From Armillaria gallica (taxonomy: Eukaryota > Basidiomycota > Agaricomycetes > Agaricales > Physalacriaceae): a stretch of DNA of 64,000 nt. Shown piece by piece: positions 12,345-24,815 of the stretch; position 1 is the stretch's first letter; every line of letters begins with the position of its first letter. The DNA lies in the NCBI GenBank assembly GCA_037576215.1, contig JBANDB010000005.1, positions 3,286,001-3,350,000 of the forward strand, given 5' to 3'. Position numbers and translations under genes: made by a program. The notes under the pieces were generated by a model. That model was given only the letters and a program-made list of their open reading frames with translations. It did not search any database and had not been told where the DNA came from.

Positions 12345-14035
12345 TAGTAAAAACACTATCACACCTGCAGTATGTCTAAGGGTGTAATTTCATGAAATAC
12401 CATATCTTACACATTAGTGATGCAGGAGCATAGCAAGCAGGCTGGCAGTGCAAGCAGCATGTGAAGAAGCAAGATCATGATGGCAGAAAGCTCAATGATA
12501 GAAAAAGAAGCCACAGAATTAAAACATAAGGACTTTGTTGTTGCACTGTACCTTATGAGCATGCATAGCAATAAGGCCAAAAAGTGAGCTTTCTGGCTAA
12601 GTAATCCATCTTGTATTAGAGAATCTAGCCTCAGTGGGATGTGCTTGCATGCAGGCTGAGACTAATTTAGATAACTACATGTCTATAATCTATGACATGT
12701 GATCTCTGGAAATTCAGAGAAATGATATCATGCATATGATAACTAAGAGAACCCCTGGGCATGATTTAGAAACAGATTTCAGCTGACAGAAGTAGTGCAC
12801 AGGCTCAAAGCCCAAAGCCTTTCTTGGTTATTGAGCTTAGAATATGATGTTGTCACCTTCGGAGCAGACCCAACAGCTGAATATGCGATATAATCAGTGA
12901 TCGAGGATTAAGCAGCTATTGAGTGCAAGCCTGTGAGCTACTCTGCTGCTTAGCAAGCAATGTAGACATTGCTTAGCTCTTTGAGACTACTAAAAGAGGA
13001 GCAAGCAGCACTCTGCCAGTTTGGACAAGGAGTTATCAGCTAACAATGAATTAAATTACCAAGAAACCATTTGTAAAAATCAATCTCTCATAGTATAAGT
13101 AGGATAGAATTTCATGTATTAAGGCAAGCTACCCCTCATGTATAGTAATAAAGTGTCAGTTTGGATCTGGACTTGTTGCAACACATAAGAGTTAGTGACT
13201 TTCAAGTCTCAGCTGTAACACAAGTTTAGTGAGCTTACAGAGAAATAGAATAAGAGAAACATTTTGGATAAAAACTTTGGTTTACTTGAGATAAGAAAGA
13301 GATTTGGAGGCAGTGATGCTGCACCAGTCTTGAAAGGTTTACTTAGTTATGTCTGAGAGAGAGCTCTGTCTCTTTCCTAGTTCAGTATAAGAGAGAATTT
13401 GTGTTGGTAGGTATAGAAAGTGTTTGCAAGGGAACCAGCCAGATTGGGCTGTTCTAGCAGTTGCACAAAGTGTGACAGGTGTGTGCAGTTGGACCTCATA
13501 GCACCATTGTTAGAGTGAGCACACTGTGTGTGAGGACTTGCAGGGATAGTCTTTGAGAGTATTGTGTGATTTATTTGAGAGTGCCAAGGGCCTCTATTAT
13601 GACAAGTTTGGGAGTCAGGTTTAGCAACTAAGAGAAAGGCAGCAATTTGTGCAGTTCGATGTAGTGGCAAGTTGTACTTCACAAGCTCACTGGCTAGACC
13701 CAGTTATTTTGCAGATCTGCATGTCCATGTGTATTGTCTTTTAAAATATCCATTGCCTTGAGGGTTGTATAGTTCACCATGTTCTCTTGTAAAACCTTCT
13801 AGGAAATAGAGAATTTGAGATCAGCTTGATAATCATACATTGTTGTGTGCATTATTATAGTGAGCTCACTAAGATATATTGAGATACTGTCAGTGCACAA
13901 GTAGAATCAAATTCCTTACTTTCCTCCACACTTATAGAGATTGTGTGTGGGTGTTTAGTGTGATTGAGTATAGGTTGAGTGTGTGTTCATGTTAGGCCAT
14001 GCTTAGTTCATGAGTACCAGTCACCAGCCTTGTCA
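12345..14035 (-). repeat. 1.7 kb repeat, copy A (inverted partner at 50.0-51.7 kb)
   Basis: This stretch matches 50010-51735 in inverted orientation over its whole length. Landmarks: CACACCTGCAGTATGTCTAA near 12361 pairs with TTAGACATGCTGCAGGTGTG near 51712; the segment around 13440-13520 pairs with 50520-50610; and GTGTGTGTTCATGTTAGGCC near 13979 pairs with the start of copy B. Differences are mainly transitions. An open frame at 13377-13682 (minus) matches the frame at 50434-50673 (HTQC, SNN and NCTHLSHFVQLL shared). Neither a transposase nor an RT is recognisable, so the element may be non-autonomous or an internal piece of a larger transposon. Confidence 0.75.
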
Positions 14036-15120
14036 ATGCACACTATAGATAAATGAAAGGGAGGTGAAATAGAAAGTGATTGTTTTTTTTGACTGCCTCA
14101 TTCTCCTGCATGCTTGCTGAAACATCTGCATTCTCTCAAGCTCATCTCCCTCCTCTAAACTCCCCTTCAATTTAATGTCCAGCTGCTATAAGTTTCATAA
14201 GAACAGCCTCATAGCCTTTCTGATACTTAGTTTGCTCTATTTTCCTCAATACCTCAAAATAGTCATCCTCCTTGCCCAAACAATATGCATGCTTTCAATA
14301 TCACATGAAAGCCTCCCACAAATCATCCCCACCCTCATGTGCCTTCTCAAACTCCTTTATAGCCTGTGAAACCATAAAAAGAAATATCATGATCAGGCCA
14401 TGCTATAGGATTTGATGCATTTTCTGTGCTGATCAGCATTTGGGCAGATGCCACACAGACCACTGATTAGCAGCACAGCCACCACCACCATTTTTGAGCC
14501 CTTTTCCCTTGGGATTGGGCTGGTAGCCCTGTTACACTGCGTCATATGTTTGTAAGAATTTCTTTTTTCATATTGGTGTTAATTTTGTAGTCAGTTTTGG
14601 GTCTATAATAACTTTGTTTCCAGTCACTTATCATTGTTCTGAAAATATTTTGATCTTACATAGATTGAAATGAATGTAATTTATTTTTTAAAAAGTACAT
14701 TGAATTGAGTACAATACATAATACAATTGAAGCATTGTACAAAAGAGAGAACAAAGGCTATAAAAGAATGAAGAATTACTGGATTTGATATTTTAGAATG
14801 GGTAGGTTTGTTCCAAGTCTCTTTTACTTTGGCTGTGTTTATATTTATTGTGGGTAATGTTGGGCTTGCTGCAAATTGACATAATCAAAAAGATTGTTGT
14901 CAAGCCACCACCTTCTTCTCTTGCCTGCTTTCCCTTCCACTCTGAGTGCACAAACTCTTTATTTTAACTTTGTCCATAATATTACACACTCTTTTTACTC
15001 CACCCTCAAGTAATCATTGAAATAACATGTGATTCAGTTGAATGAAATTCCCACAAAATCACTGTTTGCTAGTCAGGCTCTGATTTCCTTCAACACATAG
15101 TGATGATGTGCTTAGTAATG
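14036..15120. other. AT-rich spacer
   Basis: I see no gene. Short frames (for example 14175-14369) are hydrophobic by composition only. Confidence 0.4.
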
Positions 15121-15129
15121 GCAAGTGGC

Positions 15130-16312
15130 AAACAGACTAGTGGCTGGCAATAAACACCAACAACACTAAACCTATCACTAACTCTACACTTATCACCAAT
15201 ATATTGAATTTTGGCATTTCAAGTATGATAGAAGCATTCTGCAGACTTCAATAATCAAAGAAAGTTGTTTAAAGATGTTTTATTTATTGCTAGTGAGCTA
15301 TACAAGCATACTACTCACACTAGCAGGGTTGGTAAGACACAATTGGGTGAATAGTGACTTGACTTAAGCTACTGCACTCACTCTGACTGGGACTGCTTCA
15401 AACTAGTGGCTCTCTTGGCCTTATACTGCTTTGTGATAGACACTTGATAAGTCACACTCTGGGCTGACTAATGGTGCTCTTAGCCTAAAAATAATACTTT
15501 AAACTTCAAGAACTTGCTTGAACTAACTTCAAAACACTCTTGGCCTTTGTAGGACACAAAAGATTGCTCTAAGATATTTCTATTCACTTAATACTATGGG
15601 TAACTTAGCAACTAGCAGCTACTTTGTTAAAGTTAAGCACAAAAGTGTTTAATTGGAGCACTAGATACTGACTAGTAGGTCACAATTGTGTGGATGGCTT
15701 GCCTAAGCCACATGTGCATCTATTCTACTACTTATATACTGATAAACAAGGTATGATCAAGATATAAATAACTGACTAGAAGAGTATTATTGATAAGGAT
15801 TTCTTGACTAGTCATGAATAATAGTGAATAATCACACAATAATCAGTCTAGAAATAGCCGCTTGCTGACTAGTGAGCCTAGGAGCTCTGCTAGCAATTGT
15901 ATTCCATGTCCTGGGCCCAGTGATGCTCCACTAGTGTCAAAGATAAATAACTAGCCAGGCAAGCATGCCTGTAACAGCTGTCAATCATGATCAAAGATGC
16001 AGTCTGGCTATACTAGTGCCAAATGCAATGAATCTGTATCGCACTAGTCAGATCTGCCACAAGATTAATTCATTGCTAATTCATTTCTAAGTCCTATTTT
16101 AAGATTGCTGCATGACTATTTAACCTGACTTAGACATTTATGCCCAGATCAGTCTGCTAGTGACTGAAATACATGAGATTTGTGTCCTCTGCCTTTTATT
16201 TGGTGCACCAGTTACATTGTTTGTCTGCTAGTGGCCATATTTACTTAGCCCTGCTAGCTTCCAAGTTACTAGTATGGCTGGCTGGTAGATTTAACCCACT
16301 AGTGGTATCGTA
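15130..16312. repeat. ACTAGT-rich region, possible subterminal repeat array of a DNA transposon
   Basis: The hexamer ACTAGT occurs ten times by direct count (near 15136, 15402, 15671, 15807, 15868, 15930, 16012, 16043, 16268 and 16299), with more CTAGT and CTAGC variants between. About 0.3 copies would be expected by chance in this length. Spacing is irregular, so it is not a simple tandem repeat. Dense palindromic motifs of this kind are known at the subterminal ends of hAT-like and some other DNA transposons, where transposase binds. No transposase is visible nearby. Confidence 0.5.
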
Positions 16313-16696
16313 TCTAAGTCCTGGCTCAGCTAGCTGCATACTACACTAACTATCAGCTCGAAGCCTCAGCTATAGTCCTCTAAGTATCACTAATGTAAGA
16401 TAGATATACAATAGTATTATTATAAAATTATAAAATCTAGATGTGAATGCATAGATAGCATATCAGTAGGTCCTCAATTTCCACTTGAAACAAGATGTTC
16501 AGATCTCATCGAATATTTCTAGGTCTAACTTTTTCTATTTCCTCACTTCATTTGAGCACAGCAACATGTTGTGTCAATGCCTCTCACCACCCCATCACAG
16601 CCCCAGTGTTCTAATCCATCTTCTGCACCTCACAGAACCCCCAGGATTCTCAGATATTGCAAATATTCTTGACAGAATCATTTACAAGGCATCAAG

Positions 16697-16990
16697 ATGA
16701 AACTACCAAAAAATCTCAATGTTGATGCTATCAAAATGTGTCTGACACAGTGTTTCAACCTCTTGTATGATCCCAACAATTAGCAGGCACATTTAATATG
16801 ACAGATACTCCAGGGATATGATAGTATTTTCTGTGCAGGTACTGGCTATGGCAAAAGCTTGATTTTTAAGCATTTGGCAGCTTTGAGAGGAAAGGGGAAG
16901 CTTGTCATGGTCATATCCCCACTTAAGGCTCTTGAGCAAGGCCAGATATATTATTGCTGCTCATTCTGGATAATCCACTTATGGTGATGA
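16697..16990 (+). pseudogene. RecQ-like DEAH/DEAD helicase N-terminal fragment
   Basis: One reading frame starts at the ATG at 16697 (MKLPKNLNVDAIKMCL). It gives ILQGYDSIFCAGTGYGKSLI, which contains helicase motif I (Walker A, GTGYGKS), and then VMVISPLKALEQGQ, which fits motif Ia of RecQ-type superfamily 2 helicases. A TAG and a TGA interrupt the frame before motif I, both explicable by single transitions. The match ends at about 16980, where a dispersed repeat begins, so motifs II-VI are absent. Helicases of this type are abundant, often as transposon-associated copies, in Agaricomycete genomes. Dead fragment. Confidence 0.65.
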
Positions 16991-17590
16991 GCCTTCAGGC
17001 TCTGTATGCTCAGAATTCACAGATTTTCCTTACTAATTAACGCTACCATCTCTTTAATGGCCTTTCTGTAAACCAATCATTGCACACATGGCAATACCAC
17101 TTTCATCTCACAGCAACCACTCCTCATGTGTTTTATTATCCATCCCATTTTGTTATGCATCATAATTGCCATATTTCATCACGGCAAGGCACCTTTGATT
17201 GACAATTATACCAAAACAAAATTGTTGCATCACTTAGAAGCACCCAGTTAATGTGCCCATTGACCACTTAATGAAAATGACATGATTGATGCGAGTACCC
17301 TTCCAACTATGATAATTACAGCTATAGCAACTACAGACTATGTTTACTAAAGCTGTGATTACACCAAGACCTCAAGAAAATATTGCCCCACATGTACTCT
17401 TCAGCATGACAACTATCACTTGGTAATCCCCAGCTAAACAGCATCTCATGATCTACTTATTGCTCAATAAAACTATATGGTTTCTATCCAAATGCAGCAA
17501 TGTCAAAGAGTTGCTGTTACTTTCGAAGGCAAAAGACCATATGTTCACTATGATTTTTACTAAGCTAAGGCCTTACAGCCTTACTAAGTT
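16985..17590 (+). repeat. Dispersed repeat R3, copy 1
   Basis: It is similar in the same orientation to 58437-59085. Shared landmarks are CAGGCTCTGTATGCTCAGAA, GGCAAGGCACCTTTGATTGA, GCAACTACAGAC and CTCAATAAAAC. Copy 1 lacks roughly 100 bases present in copy 2 near its start. Differences are mostly transitions and CpG is almost gone. It begins exactly where the helicase fragment stops. Confidence 0.7.
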
Positions 17591-19319
17591 GCTCATATTT
17601 ACACTATTTATGAATTTGTACTTATAGTATAAAAAGCCAACTAGACAACATTGTTTAACCTTAGTTCATCTCCAGTTGACAAAAGTCTATGCCAGTTATT
17701 GCCAGTAAACTATGTTTATTCACTGTTCTACAGCAATACACTGTTTACCCCAGCATATTCTTGATTGCACATCAACTCTTAAACTCACCAGAGTTATTCC
17801 ACAGTTTTTAACTGTGAAGAGTCCTTTGACACTCGCTTTTTGCTCTTAACACTATTGGTACATACTCATATTGTGCCAATACATGATTGCCATGCCATAC
17901 CTCACCCACATTATCTTTTATTAAGCTGACATCATTTCACTTTTACACCATTGGAGTTTTCAAGTTTTCTCTTTCACTATCATTATTGTTGCCCACTTGG
18001 GTAGTCTCAGAGCAGACTTAGGATTAGTTTCAGCAAGTTTTTGTATATGATCAGTATAGGACAGTCTCTTGAGTGAACTTGAAGATTAGTTTTGACATAA
18101 GATAGGATTGTTTCAGTACAAGACCAGTTTTGACATCAACTTCAGCACCATCACACCACATAGGACCAGTATCATTGACAGTTTTTGTAGTTCCACATTT
18201 TCTCTTGCCATTCCACCCTCAGTACCTCTTTCTACATTTTCTCTCATCACACTCCACCTCAGTTTCATGTTTTCTCATTGATTCTCTCACTATTAGACTG
18301 ATTGCCTTCTGTTTAGTCCATCTTCCATTTTTCACCCCACTAGGATCACTGTCTAGCAACATTTTCTAGTCTTATTACACATTTTCTCATATGGATTCAT
18401 GGTATTAACATCATACCTGTGTCCATCCCCTCTCACTTCAAGAAATCCCTACTAGCTTACAGCTAGAGCATCTAGTACTCAACTACCAAGCAATACTACT
18501 TTGCTGACTTAAAGTCACAGTGTATACTTGTGTATAGAGAAATTGATTTACTGCATGGAGGTGCCCCAAACCCACTTACATACACAATCACCTTGATTGC
18601 CATGCTACCATGTTAACTTGCCCAATCTCATTCTGAGTTGATGTTGCTGTTGCCATGGAAGTCTAGGCTCATCAACAGACATGAGATCCAGGTAGGAAGT
18701 GAGTCATATATGCTGGATGTGTCAGATGTGCATATGGATTAAAAGCAGTCAATGGGGTCATAGATAGGGTAGACAAGACAGCCAGGAGAGAATGGGATTG
18801 CACTAAGATTAGGGTAGCTGGCAGGTTGAATGGCACCCCAGAAATATATGTATGTGATGGAGATGGCTGCTGCAGTGTTAGTACAGATCTTCACTTTTGA
18901 GGCTGTGTCTGTTGTGGCATTGGAAATGACACCAGGTTTTGAGTATGTGGTATTGATGGTTCTACACTGGAACTTGAACTTATGTAAGACATAAAAACAT
19001 CTTGATCAGCACTGCTGTGTTGAACTTAGAGCAAGGTGTCAATACCAAAGTCACAGACAAAGTATTACAATATGCACTACCAGTGAGAGGTACTTGGTTC
19101 CTTGCAGTTGCAGTGCATGCCATAAATACTGGCTGCAAGAGTCTCAGAGTCAGGTCAGTACAAGTCCTTTTACATGTTCTCTGCTGACTTGTCAGTGTTG
19201 TCAAGGTTGAAACAGCACCAATCTGCCACTCTGCTATCACATCTGCAACTTCCTGAACATCCAATGGTGATGCCAGGTCCCATCATACCGCACTTTAAAG
19301 TTTATCACAAGTGCTTACT
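17591..19319. other. Non-coding, partly pyrimidine-rich stretch
   Basis: No gene is recognised. The plus strand at 18130-18370 is rich in T and C (repeated TTTTCTC and CATTTTCT words). Short frames at 18980-19264 (minus) and 19002-19187 (plus) overlap each other and have no supporting features. Confidence 0.4.
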
Positions 19320-19512
19320 TGAGTGCACTCATACTCGAGGTAACAAGTACTCTTATCAAAAAATATCAACTCATAACTCATAACAACACTCGTACTATGG
19401 GTCACTCATACTGCAAGACAAGTACTTGGCAAAAGCACAAGTACCCATACCACTTGGATGTCCAGGAGTACTTACAAGTATCTACACAAGTACTCAAGAT
19501 GTACCTTTTGAA
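19320..19512. repeat. Cluster of CAAGTACT/ACTCATA motifs
   Basis: The words ACTCATAC, ACTCGAG, CAAGTACTC, CAAGTACTTGG, GAGTACTTACAAGTA and CAAGTACTCAAG follow one another in both orientations within 190 bases. Clustered short inverted motifs of this kind resemble the ends of hAT-type DNA transposons. No partner end or transposase was found, so the assignment is tentative. Confidence 0.35.
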
Positions 19513-21849
19513 ATAATATTGTTTTAAGCAAGATATCATACAAACAGCTCCTAATTGGCTTCTTCATCACTAGAATCAGCACCTACAGACTCATCATCCT
19601 CCACAACAAATACCTTGGACTCCTTATCCTGTTGGTGATGTGCTTGGTAATGAGCAGCACACAAATGAAACAAGTGTCTAGATTGTCAATCTGGATACTA
19701 AATCTCACACACAATCACCAATGTTAAGTTTGAGGGTGAGTACAGTAGAAGCACTTGTGGTGTACTTAGATATCAATAATCAATTAGGTTTGTTTCAAAA
19801 CAACTTCAATTCAAGTCTAGAAGTATTTACACAAGATACACTAATCATGATAGTGAGGTATATGAATGTGGGAGTTTTGTAAGGTATAGTTTGAGTGGCT
19901 TAGACTCAAAACAACTTTGTCTAGGAGAGCTGGTAAGGTTTAAATAGACAAGCTTTAACAATTGAACAATCAAATACCTAGAGGTCTACAAAGAGCATAA
20001 TTGCTCTGGAGTACACAGACTCGATTACAACACAAGCACACACACTTGCAACAAAGAACTGAAGTTCTACAAAGAGTACACAAACTCTAAAGTACACTAA
20101 CTTATTAACTTTTCAAACTTAAAGTGTTCTAGGGCTTATTTCACTTCAACTAGGCAACATCTTCAGTCTGTGGTCAACTTAGCAAGCCTAGATCACTTTA
20201 GTCAATGAGGGAGCACAAGGTCTCTGTATGTGAAGCAGTTTAATTAACTAGCAAGATGCAAACACAGGGATGACTCTTCTTTCTACTTAGTTCTTCTAGA
20301 TTACTTATAGTCACCCTTTTGAGGTTGACTTGATAAACTTAATTCACTTCAGTCGAGGATATGCAATTAAACCAGTGATTGATTAGGTAGCTATAAGGCT
20401 ACTAGCATAAATGGGAGGGGGGGGGGGAAATGCTTTCCTGCCATTATGTGTCTAGTCATTGCTAATTTATACAATTTCTAGCCTAGGTATAGGAGCTTGT
20501 ATCTAAATATAATTATGGTATAAGCTTTGAGTATCAATACAAATGATGAGTAATCAATTTATAAGGATTGTGTCATTCCAAGGTTTCTATTCAGTCAGAC
20601 AGAATGACTAATAGTCATTCTATTGCCAAGGAGTGCCCTAATGGTCTGTAGAGACTCCTCACTCTTCCTTCATGCCTTGCCACATGGATTCCTATTCAAT
20701 ACTACAGCTTGCACAGTATTTTGAGGATGTAACCACCAATTGTGATCAATTGTCAGACAGAGATTGTATTGCTCCAATCAGTGCACAATCTTAATTAGCT
20801 ATCTCAGTGCCAAACATCAGTTATTGAGTTATTCCAGATTTAGTTGTGTTCAAGACTAAGTTTATTTCTTGGTGTGAATTGTTATGGACTTAGCAATTCT
20901 TTTCTAGGTTCATTCAAGCCATCAAGATGATGAGTAATCTAGTCCTTCTGTGTTCTGCTTTATGTTTGTAACTCATCTTGATGTGTCCCTTGGTTTCAGC
21001 TGTAAATAGTCTTATTTTGTGCAGGGAATAGTACTCAGTATTGAAGGCTTATAGAGTTGACTTGTCTAGATGTCGCTTCTAAGTCCATTCTTATACTGCA
21101 TTGCTCACTATCTTATGTAGTATTCTAGCTATCAGTGTAAAGCCTTCACTATAGCTCTCTGTACCACTTGTAGACTGTGTTATTTGATAGAAAATTGCAA
21201 AATCTACAGGTAGCCTGATACCAAGCATATCACTGCTAAGAGATGTGAAGTATCTAAAGAGGAATCTGAAAGAAGTTGTTGATATTGTCACCTACTTGGG
21301 ACAGCAAAGGATAGTAATAGTAGTATCAACTCAGTAGGTGAATGATTGAAAACTATCAAATCAATGATGATTGAATGCTTGCATAGCTGTTGATGAAGTT
21401 GTACACTTGCACCAGATCATTAGAGACCCATGGCGGATTGAGATGGTGAAGGTGGAAGAAAATGGTACTCAGTTCTAGGAAGCGTAAAATGGACACCACA
21501 AAAAAGGATATTGAGCATGGATGATTCATGATCCAACTGAGACTTGGTAAAATATCAAATGCATCTGTACATTAGCAGCAGTGAGGAGATTTTATAGTTA
21601 GTATGCTTATGGTAGTATGAGTGGGCTTCTGCATGACACTTGTTAAGATGATTCACTTGCTATCTTATGTTAGAAAGACAGCTCAAAAAGCTTAAAATTT
21701 CAAAGGTAGTGTGATGCTACAGCATGAAGAAGTCTATGACCACTTTCAGTCCCAAGTCTTTTACTGTGCTAAAGTATCATCATACTAGTGAAAACAATGA
21801 CACCCATCAACAACTCTTGAAGGTCTCTGCACTTGACAGCTACCAGCAT
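19513..21849. other. AT-rich spacer with an 11-G run
   Basis: No gene is recognised. A run of eleven G residues lies at about 20417-20427. The sequence repeats words such as CTACAAAGAG and ACACAAACTC around 19990-20110. The short minus frame 21091-21291 has no supporting feature. Confidence 0.4.
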
Positions 21850-22554
21850 TCACTGTCCCAAGTTGTGCCAAAGTGATTGTAGACCAGTGGTTCCTACAAT
21901 GGAGCTTGTGATGGTCAAAACTGGGATGATAGTCATAGTTTGGGGGCTGCCAGTAACCGTAGTGTTACTGGCTGAAGCTGTGGAGCTGACAGTACCAGTG
22001 ATGGTGATATTGATGCTTGTGGCAGTAGGCACATTCACAGTCATGGAAGACACCATGACAGGTGATCCAGAGATGGTCAGACATCTGAATAATGAAGAGG
22101 TTGCGTTGGCAACTCTGGTGCTCTGTAGACCAGAGGTAGCCATAGGGAACACAACAGTTATAACAACTTTAGAGTTGGAAATTACAGTGCCATTACTAGC
22201 TGGAACAGTGATGGTAATAATAGCCATGGTATCATTGTTAGTGGTTGTTATAGGGAAGGCAAAGGCTGTGGTATTGTATATTGCAGTACCATTACTGGCA
22301 GGGAGTGTGATGGTAGTAATGCTCATGGTGGTCATAGGTACAGCAAAATTCATAGTGAAAACAGGTGAATTGGAGATAACTGGACAACCAGTACCCACAA
22401 AGGAAGGGGTCACAGTCAAAGTCATAGGCCCACCCAGGGATGTAGTGTTATTTCTGATGAATACGAAAGAAGAGGACCTGATGATTAGTTTAGACCTTTC
22501 TATGTTCACTAATCTGTCACACTTATGAAGAGGCAGCCATGGATGTAGAGACAC
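21850..22554 (-). CDS. Ser/Thr-rich repetitive protein, hypothetical
   Basis: The frame opens at an ATG at 22554 and runs 234 residues without a stop, which is rare in this decayed DNA. The product is very rich in Thr, Ser, Val and Ile. It contains an imperfect internal duplication (TITLPASNGTAIYN and TITVPASNGTVISN) and many N-x-S/T sequons (NGT, NTT, NAT), as in heavily glycosylated cell-surface or mucin-like proteins. I see no convincing signal peptide or GPI tail, so it may be an exon or fragment. The opposite strand is also open over the same stretch, so the length alone is weak evidence. Confidence 0.35.
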   Translation of the reverse strand: MSLHPWLPLHKCDRLVNIERSKLIIRSSSFVFIRNNTTSLGGPMTLTVTPSFVGTGCPVISNSPVFTMNFAVPMTTMSITTITLPASNGTAIYNTTAFAFPITTTNNDTMAIITITVPASNGTVISNSKVVITVVFPMATSGLQSTRVANATSSLFRCLTISGSPVMVSSMTVNVPTATSINITITGTVSSTASASNTTVTGSPQTMTIIPVLTITSSIVGTTGLQSLWHNLGQ

Positions 22555-22592
22555 CAGTGACAGACAGGAATGCTACAGTGGTAACATTAATC

Positions 22593-24815
22593 TATCTATA
22601 TATTAAGACAGGTAGTGAAGATGATATAATAAGGCGGACTTTCAATTTCCAGCCATTGCCAAACCACGGACCAATCTGGCTGAGTTTCAATTTCATTGCA
22701 CTGCCATTACTGCTGCCTCTCTACAGCAATAAGCTTCAACTTTGCTGCTACATCTGCTGTATATTATAGTGTGAAGGTATTGAAGCCAACTTTGACTACT
22801 TATATGTACATATGAAAGTCAGGAAATATGTCTTTGAGACTGCTGTTTCTTTACTCTCTGCAATGCAGCACATCATTAAGACTCATTGTGCAACATGTTT
22901 CAATTTGGCTGCTCTTACCAAGCGATAATCCTCCCTGCAGCACATCATTGGCATAGATATTAGATAGTAGTAATTTCTTACTGCTGAGCTTCAACTTACA
23001 CCACTGTATCTAATGCTATAGCTATAGAGTGTTGTTGAGCAGGGTTTTATTACTCTCTGCATGTACATCTCATTGGCATGGTTAGTGACTCAACAATGAG
23101 TTTTTATTTTGCCATGCTGCTATCACCTTCTACTCTCTCCATAGCACATCACTATAGACTATAGCTACAAAGTAAGTATCAAGCAATTTGAACCATCAAG
23201 CAACAAGTCAATGTTACAATGCAAGAACAATGAGTCTTAAATGTCAAGTTAGCAGATAGAAATAGAGACCAGGAGATCATGCAAGTATAGGTGACACAAA
23301 TACATGTAAATTTATTGTGCATCATACCATTATAGATATGACTGTAACAATACAGCCATAGACTGTATGAAAAATATTGCCCATGGTATAGTATGACTGA
23401 TGTTAAATCTGTACTGTGTCCATAACATTGTCCATATACAGATAGTTTCATGATGACAGCAAATATCTGGCACTAAAATATAAGTGCAATTTACTTCATT
23501 GAGATTATATTTATTGATCTCAATGACATTGAATAGTCCCTTACCATTTCTTTGACAACTATACTTTGGGTCATCAAAGGTACTCACAGTATGAACCTGT
23601 ATCCATATCCACCATAGATAGTCACTGTGATACTGATACAGTGCACATCCTACTTGTAAGGGCTTTGCACTGTGCTATATACACTGCTACTATATGATAT
23701 ATGGCCATATGGAGGTCTGAAGATGGCTATACTGTTGTCAAAACTAAATCTAAGTCTTACAGAAATCATCAGACTTCAAAAGGTGGCTGTGGAAGTGCTG
23801 CCTATGTCACATAGGATTCCAAGTCAGAAACATAAGAACCAGAGTAAATATCTCTTTCTCTCTCCCTCCCAGACTCCAGTCCAGCTGCTTATTAACAATG
23901 ATTATTAAAACCAAGGAAATCCCTGACTCTCCACTGAGGCAGCCTGTCTATTCTATGGCCTACCAAAGGAAGGTAGCTTTATGGCACTCATAATGCATAT
24001 TTTATTCCAAATAAATAGCTGAGATTCAAGTTTATATGAAATTCAACAACATATGTTAGTAAAAAGCTGGGTTTAGAGTGGATCCCAACAAGCCGAAGCC
24101 CTGTGTCGCAGTTAAGTTGCCAGGATCTAAGGTATGAGGGTCTGGCAATCATGACAAAGACACAGGGCATAGGCTTGTCTATATATTAAGACAGGTAGCT
24201 GATATAATAAGCTGTCTTTGAATTTTCTGGCTATTGCCATCTCACAGACAAATCTGGCTGAGTTTCAATTTGGCTGCTGCATCTGCCATATATTATGACA
24301 CAAAGACATTGAAGCCCTACTTTGACTATCTAAAAAACATACAGATGGAGGCTAATAAATATGTTTTTGAAACTGCTACCTTCTCTTTATTCTCCTTACA
24401 AAGTGGCACATTATTGTACAACAAGTATCAATTAGCTGCCTCTACTCTTCCCATGGCACATTATTGGCATATATGGTAGCAATTTCTTACTGTCAAGCTT
24501 CAACTTACACCACTGTATCTAATTCTATAGCCACAGAGTGATGTTGAGCAAAGCTTCACTACTCTCTGCATGCAGCATGCACATCTCATTGGCATGGTCA
24601 GCAATGAGTTTCTATTTTTCCATACTGCTGCCTTTACCACCTTCTACTATCCCTATAGCACATCACTATAGACTATAGCTGCAAACTAAGTATCAGGCAA
24701 TGACCATCAAGCAACAAGTCAATGTTTCAACATTGAATAATGTTACAATGCAAGAACAATGAGTCTCAAATGTCAAGTGAGCAGGTAGAATCAGGGACCA
24801 GGAGATTATTCAAGT
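22593..24815. repeat. Local direct duplication, units at about 22593-23285 and 24178-24815
   Basis: The two units match in the same orientation, offset by about 1.58 kb. Shared landmarks are TATATTAAGACAGGTAG at the start, AATCTGGCTGAGTTTCAATT, CTTCAACTTACACCACTGTA, CATCTCATTGGCATGGT, ATAGCACATCACTATAGACT and CAAGCAACAAGTCAATGTT near the end. The 0.9 kb between the units is not obviously repeated. Short frames inside (for example 23179-23451 minus, 24234-24479 plus) show no domain. Confidence 0.65.

Noticed and set aside
20417..20427. G-quadruplex signal from the G11 run
   Set aside because: A single homopolymer run, more likely slippage or assembly noise than a designed structure.
21833..22528. 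231-codon plus-strand open frame opposite the Ser/Thr-rich ORF
   Set aside because: Its Val/Met/Thr-rich composition is the complement of the Ser/Thr-rich frame; it has no domain or start context of its own.
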